In this document: positions 7,438-17,000 of the stretch, piece by piece
Position numbering within the stretch: position 1 is the stretch's first letter
How the letters are laid out: every line of letters starts with the position of its first letter
Source: Fibrobacter sp. UWB5
GTDB lineage: Bacteria; Fibrobacterota; Fibrobacteria; Fibrobacterales; Fibrobacteraceae
Length of the DNA: 64,000 nt
Assembly: GCF_002210295.1 (NCBI RefSeq)
Contig: NZ_MWQH01000001.1
Coordinates: forward strand, 966,172-1,030,171
Direction of reading: 5' to 3'
The notes under the pieces: model-generated
What the model was told of the DNA's origin: nothing
The model's input: the letters and a program-made list of their open reading frames with translations, nothing else
Database searches by the model: none
Program-made: the position numbers and the translations under genes

Positions 7438-9252
7438 TTAGTCAGCGAAATTCCAGACGCCTTCATAGTAGTCATCTTCATCTTCTTCAGATTCGGTGAT
7501 GATGATGTTCCAGAACTTTTCAGCCGTCATGCCGGGGAACACGCCGCCAAAAGTAAAGTCCGGGAAGTAGATGAGCTTGCTCAAGTCGCGAGCGGAGTAG
7601 TCCTTGATGACGTTGCCTTCAAGGTAACCGTTGTCGAGACCTTGCAGGGAAACTGTCTTTTTACCGCTAGCGTCGGTGAAGTAGAAGTAGTTTTCGGACT
7701 GGTACTGGTAAGCCGTCGCGAACTTGGAAACTCCGTTTTCAACCTTACAAACTTCAGAACTCAGTTTTACCGGCGAAGGAACGAATTCTAGATCGTTGCT
7801 TCTGTAAGAGTCTTCAGTAATGGTGAAGGTAACCGTGCAGTTGTTGACGGTCGCTGTGTAGCAGTTATAGTAGTAGTCGTTTGCGTCTTCGATGTCCATG
7901 CATACTTCAGGGACTGCGGGGACGTCTTCGTAATACCAAGAATAATAGCTGCTCACCCATGCGTGGAAGCCCGTGAGAGTCATGGTCTTTGAAAGTTCGC
8001 TCATGATGGAAACACCGATTTCGTGTTCGGCGTAAGCCTTGCCGGTCAAGATGTCTGCCCAACCATAACCCTGATCCGGCTTGAACCATACAGAGGGATC
8101 GTTGACATGATGGTACGGCAGGTATTCTTGGAACCCGTCGGTGATTTCAAAGAACTTTGCGACATTGATGGTAATCTTGGAACCTTGCGGCAGCGTGACT
8201 TCGACGCCGGTGCGCAGGCCCTGGCGGTAGTATTCCAGAGAATCAATAGCCTTCTGGAAATCCTTGACGCTTACATCAGACATTTCGCCATCGCCTACAA
8301 TGTAGGGGTCGTTCGTCTGGGTGGCGGTGCCGAGCTTGGATTCTTCAATGCCGTATTGCAGGCCGAGTTCCACGTAAGAAATGGCGCTGTCCAGCAAGTT
8401 CGGGATGTTCTTGTAGCTAGACTTCCAACTGTCGTAAATGGTCGTGAAAGAGCTCTTCTTGTTCAAGAGGCTTTCGACTTGACGCATGCTGACTTTCGAG
8501 GTCTCGAATTCGTTGTAGTTCTCCAAGTCGTTCATCCAGTCGTAGTTGCCGTTTTCCGAGAAATCGATGTTCATGCTGGCGCCAAGCGTAAGGGCTGCCT
8601 TTGCAACGAACAGACCTGCAAGTGCCGGAGCAAATTCGCCGCGGTCCAGTTCAAAGGTGCGGTCCTTGTAGGTGTACTTGCAAGTAAAGTCCTTGTTGTT
8701 GACAATGTTTCGCATGTAGATGATTGCGGAATCCAAGGAGGGAATCGCCTCTGCCATGGCGGTCTGGGCAACGCTTGTAAGGAGCTTGCCGTCGGCGGTC
8801 ATGAGGAGCCTGTTGTAGTCATTGACATTCATGTCGACAAGGTCGTTCTTGTTGCTCACGGTGTCGATGAATCCCTTGATTTCCTTGTTGTTCACAAGGT
8901 CGGTCACGATTCCGAGGGCGTAGCCGAGCTGGGCTTCGCAGCTGGCGGGGTATTTGTCGAGAACGGACTTGAAGGTGGCCTTGGTCTGGGCACTAATCAC
9001 CTGGGCATTGTGGAAATCACCTTCGCCCAAACTCTGTAGAATGTCTACGATGTTTGCCTTGGCCGATTCAAGCTGGGCCTGGGCGTTGGCGTCGGTCATT
9101 TCCTGGCAACCGGAAACATTGAAACTAGGGGTGTCGGGCGTATCTGCTGCCGGGCTCGAGGGCTTGTCGTCGTTAGAACCACTGCTGCCGCAGCCAGCCA
9201 AAAGAGACATGGCGCCAAATGCGCAGACAAAGAGTTTGTTTGAAAATCCCAT
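7438..9252 (-). CDS. Large lipoprotein of unknown function
   Basis: This is a 604-aa protein with a clear lipoprotein signal peptide (MGFSNKLFVCAFGAMSLLAGC, lipobox LLAGC) followed by a Ser/Asp/Pro-rich linker. The body is acidic. Residues ~40-300 look largely helical, reminiscent of TPR-like solute-binding folds, and residues ~430-600 are beta-rich with several Tyr and Asp runs and cysteines. It has a strong ribosome binding site (GGAGGA) 9 nt before the ATG. It is the first gene of a two-gene operon with the probable barrel protein downstream. No known family was recognised. Confidence 0.72.
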   Translation of the reverse strand: MGFSNKLFVCAFGAMSLLAGCGSSGSNDDKPSSPAADTPDTPSFNVSGCQEMTDANAQAQLESAKANIVDILQSLGEGDFHNAQVISAQTKATFKSVLDKYPASCEAQLGYALGIVTDLVNNKEIKGFIDTVSNKNDLVDMNVNDYNRLLMTADGKLLTSVAQTAMAEAIPSLDSAIIYMRNIVNNKDFTCKYTYKDRTFELDRGEFAPALAGLFVAKAALTLGASMNIDFSENGNYDWMNDLENYNEFETSKVSMRQVESLLNKKSSFTTIYDSWKSSYKNIPNLLDSAISYVELGLQYGIEESKLGTATQTNDPYIVGDGEMSDVSVKDFQKAIDSLEYYRQGLRTGVEVTLPQGSKITINVAKFFEITDGFQEYLPYHHVNDPSVWFKPDQGYGWADILTGKAYAEHEIGVSIMSELSKTMTLTGFHAWVSSYYSWYYEDVPAVPEVCMDIEDANDYYYNCYTATVNNCTVTFTITEDSYRSNDLEFVPSPVKLSSEVCKVENGVSKFATAYQYQSENYFYFTDASGKKTVSLQGLDNGYLEGNVIKDYSARDLSKLIYFPDFTFGGVFPGMTAEKFWNIIITESEEDEDDYYEGVWNFAD

Positions 9253-9317
9253 GAATGAGTTCCTCCATTTTATTTGTTTACTAAGATAACAAAAAAAACA
9301 GAAGATGTAAAGAAATT

Positions 9318-10280
9318 TTAATTATTTTTGGACAAAGTGTTGTTTTTTGCCGCCAAAAGTACAACGGCCCCCTGTAAAGCCTGGAAAAGTAACGGAATGT
9401 AGCCCAAAAGTCCGGCCGAAAGCACGACAGGGGCGGGAATTCCGAGAATCCCGGTAAATAGGGCGACTTGAACGCCTTCGCGCACGCCGATTCCGTTCAA
9501 AGAAACCGGGAGCATCGAAATGACTATAGTAATACTTGTGAAAACGACAAGAATGCTGATGTCAATCGTTTGACCCACCGCTCTAAAGTAGGCGTAGGCC
9601 ATAAAAAGGGTCAAAAGCTGCAGCCACAGGGAATCCAAAGACGAAAGCAAGACCTGCTTTTTGTATTGTCTATAAATAGACAGGCTCTTCTGCATTTTGG
9701 GAATGAACGTGAGTTTGTTCAAAATGACGGCCGGAACGGGGACCTTGTCCGAAAACAGGCAAAGAATCACAAATACCATGCAAACCAGCATCGCTATAAT
9801 CATAACCAGGGTGTAGGCGAAAGGGACCTCGATCTGGCTTAAAGCAAAGGGGAGTGCTATAAAGAAGCACAGGAACATGGCCAATAGCCCTTGGATTCGC
9901 GACAGGAGTACCGCCGAAATCGATTGGCTCGTCTGGTTGAATTTTTTGCCGAAAGCAAGCGACTTGACGGCATCGCCCCCGAAACCCGTAGGCAGCAGGT
10001 TATTGAAAAAGTACCCCATGGCGGTGTAGGCGTAGTAAGTCTTGAACGGAATTTCGGGCCCTTGTACCGAAAGACCTTTCCAACGGTTCGCCTGGATAAG
10101 CATAATCAAGTTCGCGGCGACAAGCATCAAAAGGATCCAAGGAGTCATCGAAAGGCTCCAATTGTCTACGACGCTTGAAAATGGCACCTTGTAAAAGATA
10201 TAGGCGAATCCTCCCACGCTTACGATAAGCTGGAATAAACGCTTTGCAAAGAGCTTGGTAGCTGTTTTATCGGTTGCCAT
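9318..10280 (-). CDS. Lysylphosphatidylglycerol synthase TM-region/YbhN-family membrane protein
   Basis: The protein is an integral membrane protein of about 320 residues with roughly eight hydrophobic helices. The region FFNNLLPTGFGGDAVKSLAF and the following SISAVLLSRIQGLLAM match the AglD/MprF N-terminal flippase-like family (PF03706), as does the later SLNGIGVREG. Members are implicated in moving or modifying lipids or glycolipids; the substrate here is unknown. I place the start at the ATG at 10280 (MATDKTATKLF) rather than an upstream TTG. It is divergently arranged with the methyltransferase gene, about 60 nt away. Confidence 0.88.
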   Translation of the reverse strand: MATDKTATKLFAKRLFQLIVSVGGFAYIFYKVPFSSVVDNWSLSMTPWILLMLVAANLIMLIQANRWKGLSVQGPEIPFKTYYAYTAMGYFFNNLLPTGFGGDAVKSLAFGKKFNQTSQSISAVLLSRIQGLLAMFLCFFIALPFALSQIEVPFAYTLVMIIAMLVCMVFVILCLFSDKVPVPAVILNKLTFIPKMQKSLSIYRQYKKQVLLSSLDSLWLQLLTLFMAYAYFRAVGQTIDISILVVFTSITIVISMLPVSLNGIGVREGVQVALFTGILGIPAPVVLSAGLLGYIPLLFQALQGAVVLLAAKNNTLSKNN

Positions 10281-10340
10281 TGAGCACAATAATAGTATTT
10301 TTGATAAAAAAATTTATATTTGCCTAAAAAAAGAGGTTTT

Positions 10341-10964
10341 ATGTACCCGAATAAAATTCGTTACGACATTGCCATGCTTGTTCCGAAAGATGCCAAGAGT
10401 GTTCTGGAAATTGGTGCCGGCTCTGGCAAGAACTGCGTGATTTACCCGAAGGATTCCTACAAGGTGGCTATCGAACCCGAAAACCGTACCGACTGCCAGA
10501 CGGCGGATAATTTCCCGGGCGGTTTTAACGAATACCACCATGTGCTTTACGAAGACTATAAAGAAGACCGCAAGTTCGACCTGATAGTCATGTGCGACGT
10601 GCTGGAACATGTGAACGATCCGGTAGACCTCATCAATTTCTGCAAGCAGCATTTGACTCCGGAAGGCCATATCCTCCTTTCGCTCCCCAATTTTATTTGC
10701 GTTGAAAACATCCTCAAGATTGTCTTGACCAGGGATTTCCGCTATGTCAAGGTGGACCAGGGTGAACGTGCACTCGGCGTCCTTGATATCAACCACAAGA
10801 CTTTCTGGACCAAAAAGAGCTTTATCCGCTTCGCCAAGGAAAATGGTCTCGAGGTGGAACGCATCGTGGGTATCCGCAAACAGCTCAAATTCATGCCCAA
10901 TATCCTGGCCCATTTGAGTTATATCCCGTTCCAGTACGGATTTTTGACCAAAATTAAAAAGTAG
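10341..10964 (+). CDS. SAM-dependent class I methyltransferase
   Basis: The sequence has motif I VLEIGAGSGKN near residue 23 and the post-motif FDLIVMCDVLEHVNDP, typical of Methyltransf_23 enzymes that often modify glycans or lipids. The substrate is unknown. The start is the ATG at 10341, preceded by AAGAGG at a suitable distance; an in-frame TTG at 10320 overlaps the -10-like element and is unlikely. TATATTT at 10315-10321 is the probable -10 element. Nearby envelope genes (LPG-type membrane protein, glycosyltransferase, lpxB) make a surface-glycan role plausible, but this is inference. Confidence 0.87.
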   Translation: MYPNKIRYDIAMLVPKDAKSVLEIGAGSGKNCVIYPKDSYKVAIEPENRTDCQTADNFPGGFNEYHHVLYEDYKEDRKFDLIVMCDVLEHVNDPVDLINFCKQHLTPEGHILLSLPNFICVENILKIVLTRDFRYVKVDQGERALGVLDINHKTFWTKKSFIRFAKENGLEVERIVGIRKQLKFMPNILAHLSYIPFQYGFLTKIKK

Positions 10965-11051
10965 TTTACATTCCCACTTGCTTTCTACGTTGGAAAATAT
11001 TATTTTCTTACAGTGAATGTTTACCCAGAATAAAGGGGTGAAGGAGACAAA

Positions 11052-12986
11052 ATGAAAAAATGGTATGCAATCCCCGCGCTCGCCTCGATGGCGATGCTCG
11101 GAATGTTCGGTTGCTCCACCGAGTCGTCATCGTCTTCGTTGACTGGCTCCGTGAGCGAAGAACAGAACGTGATCCGCGTGAATATCGCAGATGCCCAGAC
11201 GCACCTCGCCAAGTACAGGCGTTCTGTTGTGGAATCCTGGGATCTTTCCGGTTCTACCGCTGATTCTTCGAAGACTGTGTCTGTCGATGTAGATACGACC
11301 CTGCAGAGTGACAACTTTGCGGTCGATGCAGACGTGCAGGTCGAAGACGATTCTACGTATACGGTTGCTTCTGCCGGCGTCGATGGCGACGGTGCCGCCT
11401 GGATGATTCAGGTTGAAGGTGGCGCTATCGTGTATTCTTGGCGTAACCATGGCGACGGCGACTGGCACAAGTTCAAGACCGACAAGCATATCGAAAAGAA
11501 GTCTCTTGCCAACGTGCGTATGGAACGCGCCGGTAAGATCGTCGTGTTCTGGGTCAACGGCCAGATTGTTGCCGCCTTCAAGGACGATTCCGGCAAGGTG
11601 GTCCAGGTGAGCGGCAAGCTTACGATTGGCTTTGATATCCTTGTTCCGGGCCAGTGCCACTGCAACAACGGCTCCGTGGAACAGATTGGCGTCGAAAATG
11701 TCGACGAAATCGAAGACACGCCGATTGATTCTGTCCAGGTGATCGATACCGTGCAGACTGTGGTCGACACGATTGACCTTACCAAGGACACCGTGATAAC
11801 CGAATGGATTGCCGAATGGGATTTCAACGATCCTGAAAATGTCGGCCTCGATGTAACGGGTCACGGACATGATGCAATTGCTGGTGAAGGTACTGTTTCT
11901 TCGGATTCCGGCATTGCAAGTTTCGATGGCGAATCGGGTCTTAAGGTGTCTCTCGAAAATGACATCAAGATCAACGAATTCGTGGTCGAAGCCCGCGTGA
12001 AGCCGACGCAGTTCGGTACCATGCAGAATATTATTGTGGCCGAGCCTCCTGGACGTGGTGTTGACGGCTGGATTATCCGCATTGACAATGGCGTGCTTAC
12101 GGTCCATCTCCGCGACACCGAAAAGGATTACGACGATTGGAACGTTTTCCCGGGCAAGGAAATGGTTCTCAATGAATGGTGCGAAATCCGTCTGGAACGC
12201 AACGCCGACAGTGTCAAGTTGTTCCAGGATGGCGAAGTGACGGTTGCCGTTGCCTATACGGGTGACCTGACTCAAATGGCCTACGACTGGAGTATCGGTT
12301 ACGATGGCATGCAGCAGGCTTTCCATGATCGCTACTTCATCGGTGAAATGGATTATATCCGCTTCGGTGTGTTCAAGGGCTTTACCGAAGGTGCGGTGGT
12401 AGCCAAGAATGAATGGCTGCTTGCTGCCTGGGAATTCAACGAACCGAAGTTTGTCGGCCTTGACCGTATGGCAAACAATTCTACGAAGGTTGCTGTTGGT
12501 AATCCGGTCGTTGCCGATACCACGCTTGTCCTCGATGGCAAATCCGGTCTGCCGATTAACCTCTCGAGAGTGTTCATGCGCAATACCTTCGCTGTAACCG
12601 CTCGCGTCAAGCCGGCTGAATTTGGCGAAATGCAGAACATCATCGCTGCCGAGCCTCCTGGACGCTATGGCGATGGCTGGATTGTCCGTGTTGACAATGG
12701 CGTTCTCACGGTTCATTTCCGCGATGCCGACGTCGACGGCACGGAATGGAACGTCCTCAAGGGTAAGGAACTTGCTCTTGGCGAATGGAACGATATCCGC
12801 GTGGAACGTACCGCCGACTCCGTGATTGTCTACCAGAACGGTCAGCGCACCGCTTGGGCAGGCGCCTCGGGCGATGTCTCTCAGCTGGGTTACGACATCG
12901 GTATCGCGTACGACGCTGTAAATCAGGCCAAGCACAATCGCTTCTTTAACGGCGAAATCGATTACATCCGCTACTACGGTCTGTAA
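11052..12986 (+). CDS. Lipoprotein with three LamG/concanavalin-like domains
   Basis: The 644-aa protein has a lipoprotein signal ending LGMFGC at cysteine ~23 and a short Ser linker. Three tandem jelly-roll-like domains follow, at about residues 65-225, 255-455 and 460-644. Domains 2 and 3 are close copies sharing NII(V/A)AEPPGR, DGW(I/V)(I/V)R(I/V)DNG and GE(M/I)DYIR(F/Y). Domain 1 is more divergent. Such LamG-like domains usually bind carbohydrate, so a surface glycan-binding role is likely in a fibre degrader; the ligand is not predictable. The ribosome binding site is AAGGAG. A terminator follows at 13016. Confidence 0.85.
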   Translation: MKKWYAIPALASMAMLGMFGCSTESSSSSLTGSVSEEQNVIRVNIADAQTHLAKYRRSVVESWDLSGSTADSSKTVSVDVDTTLQSDNFAVDADVQVEDDSTYTVASAGVDGDGAAWMIQVEGGAIVYSWRNHGDGDWHKFKTDKHIEKKSLANVRMERAGKIVVFWVNGQIVAAFKDDSGKVVQVSGKLTIGFDILVPGQCHCNNGSVEQIGVENVDEIEDTPIDSVQVIDTVQTVVDTIDLTKDTVITEWIAEWDFNDPENVGLDVTGHGHDAIAGEGTVSSDSGIASFDGESGLKVSLENDIKINEFVVEARVKPTQFGTMQNIIVAEPPGRGVDGWIIRIDNGVLTVHLRDTEKDYDDWNVFPGKEMVLNEWCEIRLERNADSVKLFQDGEVTVAVAYTGDLTQMAYDWSIGYDGMQQAFHDRYFIGEMDYIRFGVFKGFTEGAVVAKNEWLLAAWEFNEPKFVGLDRMANNSTKVAVGNPVVADTTLVLDGKSGLPINLSRVFMRNTFAVTARVKPAEFGEMQNIIAAEPPGRYGDGWIVRVDNGVLTVHFRDADVDGTEWNVLKGKELALGEWNDIRVERTADSVIVYQNGQRTAWAGASGDVSQLGYDIGIAYDAVNQAKHNRFFNGEIDYIRYYGL

Positions 12987-13015
12987 TTCTCGCTGACTAG
13001 TTTAAACTATATTTG

Positions 13016-13040
13016 AAGGGACCTGCGGGTCCCTTTCTTG
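13016..13040 (+). terminator. Terminator after the LamG lipoprotein gene
   Basis: AAGGGACC (13016-13023) pairs with GGTCCCTT (13028-13035), followed by a T-rich stretch. A TATATTT at 13008-13014 overlaps just upstream and could serve the next gene. Confidence 0.7.
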
Positions 13041-13052
13041 TTTTAGGTGAAT

Positions 13053-14027
13053 ATGAGAATAGATGTCGGTATTATCAATTATAACGGCGGCTCTGAACTT
13101 TCGGAGTGCGTCAGAAGCTTGCTTGCACAAACGGAAAAAGTGCGAGTCCTTGTTTATGACAACGCCTCGGCCGACAATTCTATTCAGCTTTTGAAAGAAC
13201 AGGGGCTCGACTGCAAGGTAATCGAAAACTCCGAGAACTTGGGCTATGCGGGCGCCTGTAACGGACTCCTCGAAAATATGGACGCCGATATCCAGGTGCT
13301 TTGCAACATGGACCTGGAATTTGACCCGACTTGGGCGGAAAATCTTTTGAAGTGTTTCGATCGCCATCCCGAAGCTGGTTCTATCGCAAGCCTCGTGATG
13401 GAAAAGAGCGGGGTAGTGAATGCCGTGGGCGTACAATTTGGCCCGGACTTGTTTGCCAAAAACGAAGCGAGCGGCTTGAATATCGCCGATGCCGATGTCC
13501 GCGAAAAAGAAGTTTTTGGCTGCTATGGAGCCGTGATGAGTTTCCGAAAGTCCGCAGCAAAGGCGGCTGGCAGAATGGATGCTAGTTTCTTCTTGTTCTT
13601 CGAAGAAACGGAATGGTATTTCCGCCATAATCTTGCCGGGTACAGGACCATCTTTTGCCCCGAGGCGAAGGTCTATCATGAACGTTCCATGACGACGGTT
13701 CGCTACTCGCCGCGCAAGTTATTTTATTCGGAACGCAACCGCTTGCGTACCGCGGTCCGCTTGCTGCCGGCAGGCGATATCCTGAAGCTCCCGGTTCGTG
13801 GATTTGTGCGTTACCTGAATATGGCCAAGGGGGGTGTCCCCGGGCAGTCCGGCGATGGAAAAAAGCTTTCAAAAATTGCTATTTGTGGAGCCCTGGCGAA
13901 GGCTTGGTTGCAAGCTTTGGCAAAGCTTCCGGAAGAACTTTCTACCCGCCGCCGTTATCAAAAGAAATTCGGTAACGTCAGTGCTAAAGTCCGCGAAATT
14001 TTGGCCTTGTATCCGATTGCTGAATAA
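13053..14027 (+). CDS. Family 2 glycosyltransferase, rhamnosyltransferase-like
   Basis: The fold is GT-A: VGIINYNGG at the N-terminus, YDNASADNS, ENSENLGYAGACN and the metal-binding CNMDLEFDP around residue 90, then FFLFFEETEWYFR and a YHERS motif. These resemble WbbL/RfbF-type rhamnosyltransferases that build O-antigen or other surface polysaccharides with NDP-sugars. I prefer the ATG at 13053 over the GTG at 13047, because AGG lies at 13045-13047. It is 20 nt upstream of dnaE and on the same strand, with lpxB following, so the three may be cotranscribed. Confidence 0.88.
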   Translation: MRIDVGIINYNGGSELSECVRSLLAQTEKVRVLVYDNASADNSIQLLKEQGLDCKVIENSENLGYAGACNGLLENMDADIQVLCNMDLEFDPTWAENLLKCFDRHPEAGSIASLVMEKSGVVNAVGVQFGPDLFAKNEASGLNIADADVREKEVFGCYGAVMSFRKSAAKAAGRMDASFFLFFEETEWYFRHNLAGYRTIFCPEAKVYHERSMTTVRYSPRKLFYSERNRLRTAVRLLPAGDILKLPVRGFVRYLNMAKGGVPGQSGDGKKLSKIAICGALAKAWLQALAKLPEELSTRRRYQKKFGNVSAKVREILALYPIAE

Positions 14028-14047
14028 GAACTTTCTAAATTGCAGGT

Positions 14048-17000
14048 ATGGCCTTTGTTCACCTGCAAGTTCATTCTGAATTTTCTGTTTTACAGTCTTC
14101 CGCCCGTCTAGACGGCATTTTGGCTGCCGCCGCCGCCGAAAACGCGCCTGCAGTCGCCCTTACCGACCATGGTGCCATGTTCGGTATTCTAGAAATCCAG
14201 ACCCGTGGAAAAGACATGAACAAGGCCCGCAAAGAAAAGGGCCTCCCGCCGGTAAAGACAATTTACGGCTGCCACATTTATGTGGACACTTCGAGCGCAA
14301 ACCAGAAAGATCCGATTACATTTGAGCGATTGACGCTTCTGGTCGAAAATGAAGCGGGATATTACAACTTGCTCCGCATTGTGAGTTACCGCTACGAAGA
14401 CGGTGACCGCTGGGCAGAAATCCCCTCGGTTCCGCTGTCGGTTATCGAAGAGCATAAAGAAGGCATTATTGCCATTGCAGGCGATTTCTTTAGCAAGTAC
14501 GGCCAGAGTGTCGCGGCGGGGCGCAATAGCGTTGCCCGCGAATACATGGAAGCCCTCGACAAGATTTTTGACCACGACCATCTGTACATTTCGGTGTGCG
14601 ACAACGGGGTGCCTCAGCAGAAACTGCTGAACGATTATAACGTTCAGTTGGCCGGTGAATTGGGCCGCGAAATTGTGGCGGTGGCAGACGTCCATTACAT
14701 TAAGGCCGAAGATGCCGAAGCGCATAAGGTCTTGCGTTGCATTTCGCTTAAAGAAACGCTGAACGGCTTTGATGACAAGCGCTTTCCGACGGACAAGTTC
14801 TATTTCCGCAGCGAAGCCGAAATGGTGGAACTGTTCGGGCATATCCCGGGTGCCATCGAAAATACGGTCAAGATTGCAGATCGCTGTAATTATACGGTCA
14901 AGACCGGTATCGGCGATGAATTCTGGCCCCGCTTCAAGATTCCTGAAGATTTCTTGGCTTCCGATGAATACCAGAACATCAAGGCCATCATGAAGGCGGA
15001 ATACGACGCGGAATATCCGGTCGTACGCGAACGTGAACTCAAGGGTATCATCAAGGACAAAAAGAAAAAGGTGACGGCGACCTATTGTGCAGACAAGGGA
15101 ATTGCCGAAGATGCCCTGACCGACGAAGACAAGGCTGAAATTGAACGCCTGTCGCAGCCGGAATTTTTTGATGAAGACGACAATAAGGCTTGGGACAAGA
15201 GTGTGCGCCGTTGGTGTAAACCGGGCGGCGATGCCGACATTTATATTACGCACCTTTGTAATCAGCGTCTCAAGTGGCGATTCCCGAAAGAAGACTTTAA
15301 GTTCCCTGCCCACGAAACCGATGTGGCAAAGCGCATGTACAAGGAACTGAATTGTATTCGCAACATGAACGTGGCGGGCTACCTGTTGATTGTGTGGGAC
15401 TTCATTAACTGGTCTCGTGAACATGGGATTCCCGTGGGCCCGGGCCGTGGATCTGCTGCTGGTTCTCTGGTCACCTACATTATCGGTATTACCGACATCG
15501 ACCCGCTGACTTTCGACCTCCTTTTTGAACGATTCCTGAACCCCGAACGCGTGTCCATGCCGGATATCGATACCGACTTTGCGGACCGTGACCGCGGTCG
15601 CGTGATTCAGTATGTGACGGACAAGTACGGCAAGGAATGCGTGGGCCAGATTATTACCTACGGCATGCTGAAATCGAAGGCGGTGATTACCGACGTAGCG
15701 CGTGTCTTGGGACTTCCGCCTGCCGAAGCAAAGCAGATTACCAAGCTGTTCCCGCAGCGCACTTTGAACTTTAGCCTTAAGCAGGCTTGGACGGGTAAAG
15801 ACAAGAAGGGCAACAACCTGGAAGATGGCTACAGCCCGGAACCTTTGCAGGCGATGATCAATAGCCGCGCCAGTTACCAGAACCTGTGGGATATCGCTAA
15901 AAAACTCGAAGATTTGCCGCGCCAGACGGGTGTGCATGCTTGCGGCGTGGTGATTACGCCGACTCCGATTTATAACCTTGCGCCTTTGTACCGTGCCGCC
16001 CCCGAAGATACGCCGGTGGTGATGTACGACAAGCATTACGCCGAAGACATCGGACTTTTGAAGATGGACTTCCTTGGCCTTATCAACTTGTCGATCATTC
16101 AAGACACGGTGAACATGGTCAAGAAGAATCGTTCGATTGAACTTGACATGGGTCATATTCCTTTGGATGACAAGGAAACGTTCGACTTGCTCGGCAAGGG
16201 GATGACCACGACGGTGTTCCAGTTTGAATCTCCGGGTATGCAAAAGTACCTGCGCGAACTGAAGCCCACTCGAATCTTTGACTTGATCGCTATGAACGCC
16301 CTGTATCGTCCGGGGCCGATTGACCAGATTCCACACTTTATTGCCCGTAAGAACGGCCAAGAAGAAATTGACTGCTATCACCCCGACTTGGAACAGGTGC
16401 TGGGTGAAACCTATGGCGTGATTGTGTACCAGGAACAGGTGATGAAGCTTGCCCAGATTCTGGGCGGTTACACGCTGGGTGGCGCTGACAACATCCGCCG
16501 TATCATGGCTAAAAAGATGCCCGAAAAGATGGCGAAACTCGAACCGGAGTTTTTCCAGAAATGCTTGGACAAGGGCTACGACAAGGCCATGATTCAAAAG
16601 GTGTGGAATGCGGTGCTCCCGTTCTGCGGATACGCATTCAACAAGAGTCATGCGGCCGCTTACGCTTACGTGGCTTACCAGACAGCATACCTGAAGGCGC
16701 ATTACGGCCCCGAATACATGGCCGCTTCGATGACCTCGAAGATGGGTAAGACCGAAGATATCGTGACGATCATTCTGGAATGCAAACGCCTCGATATCGA
16801 AGTGGTGTCGCCCAACATTAACGCCTCCATGGGCGAATTTGTGGCCAATACGGAAGGCCAGATCCTGTTTGGCTTGGCAGGCATTCGTAACGTGGGTATC
16901 GCAGTCGTCGAAGACATTATTGCCGAAAGAGAACGCCGCGGCAAGTTCAAGGACATCTTTGATTTCTGCAAGCGCGTGACCGAATACCAGGGCGAACAAA

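Noticed and set aside
11127..12935. 602-codon open frame antisense to the LamG lipoprotein gene
   Set aside because: Shadow of a gene with a clear signal peptide and repeated domains.
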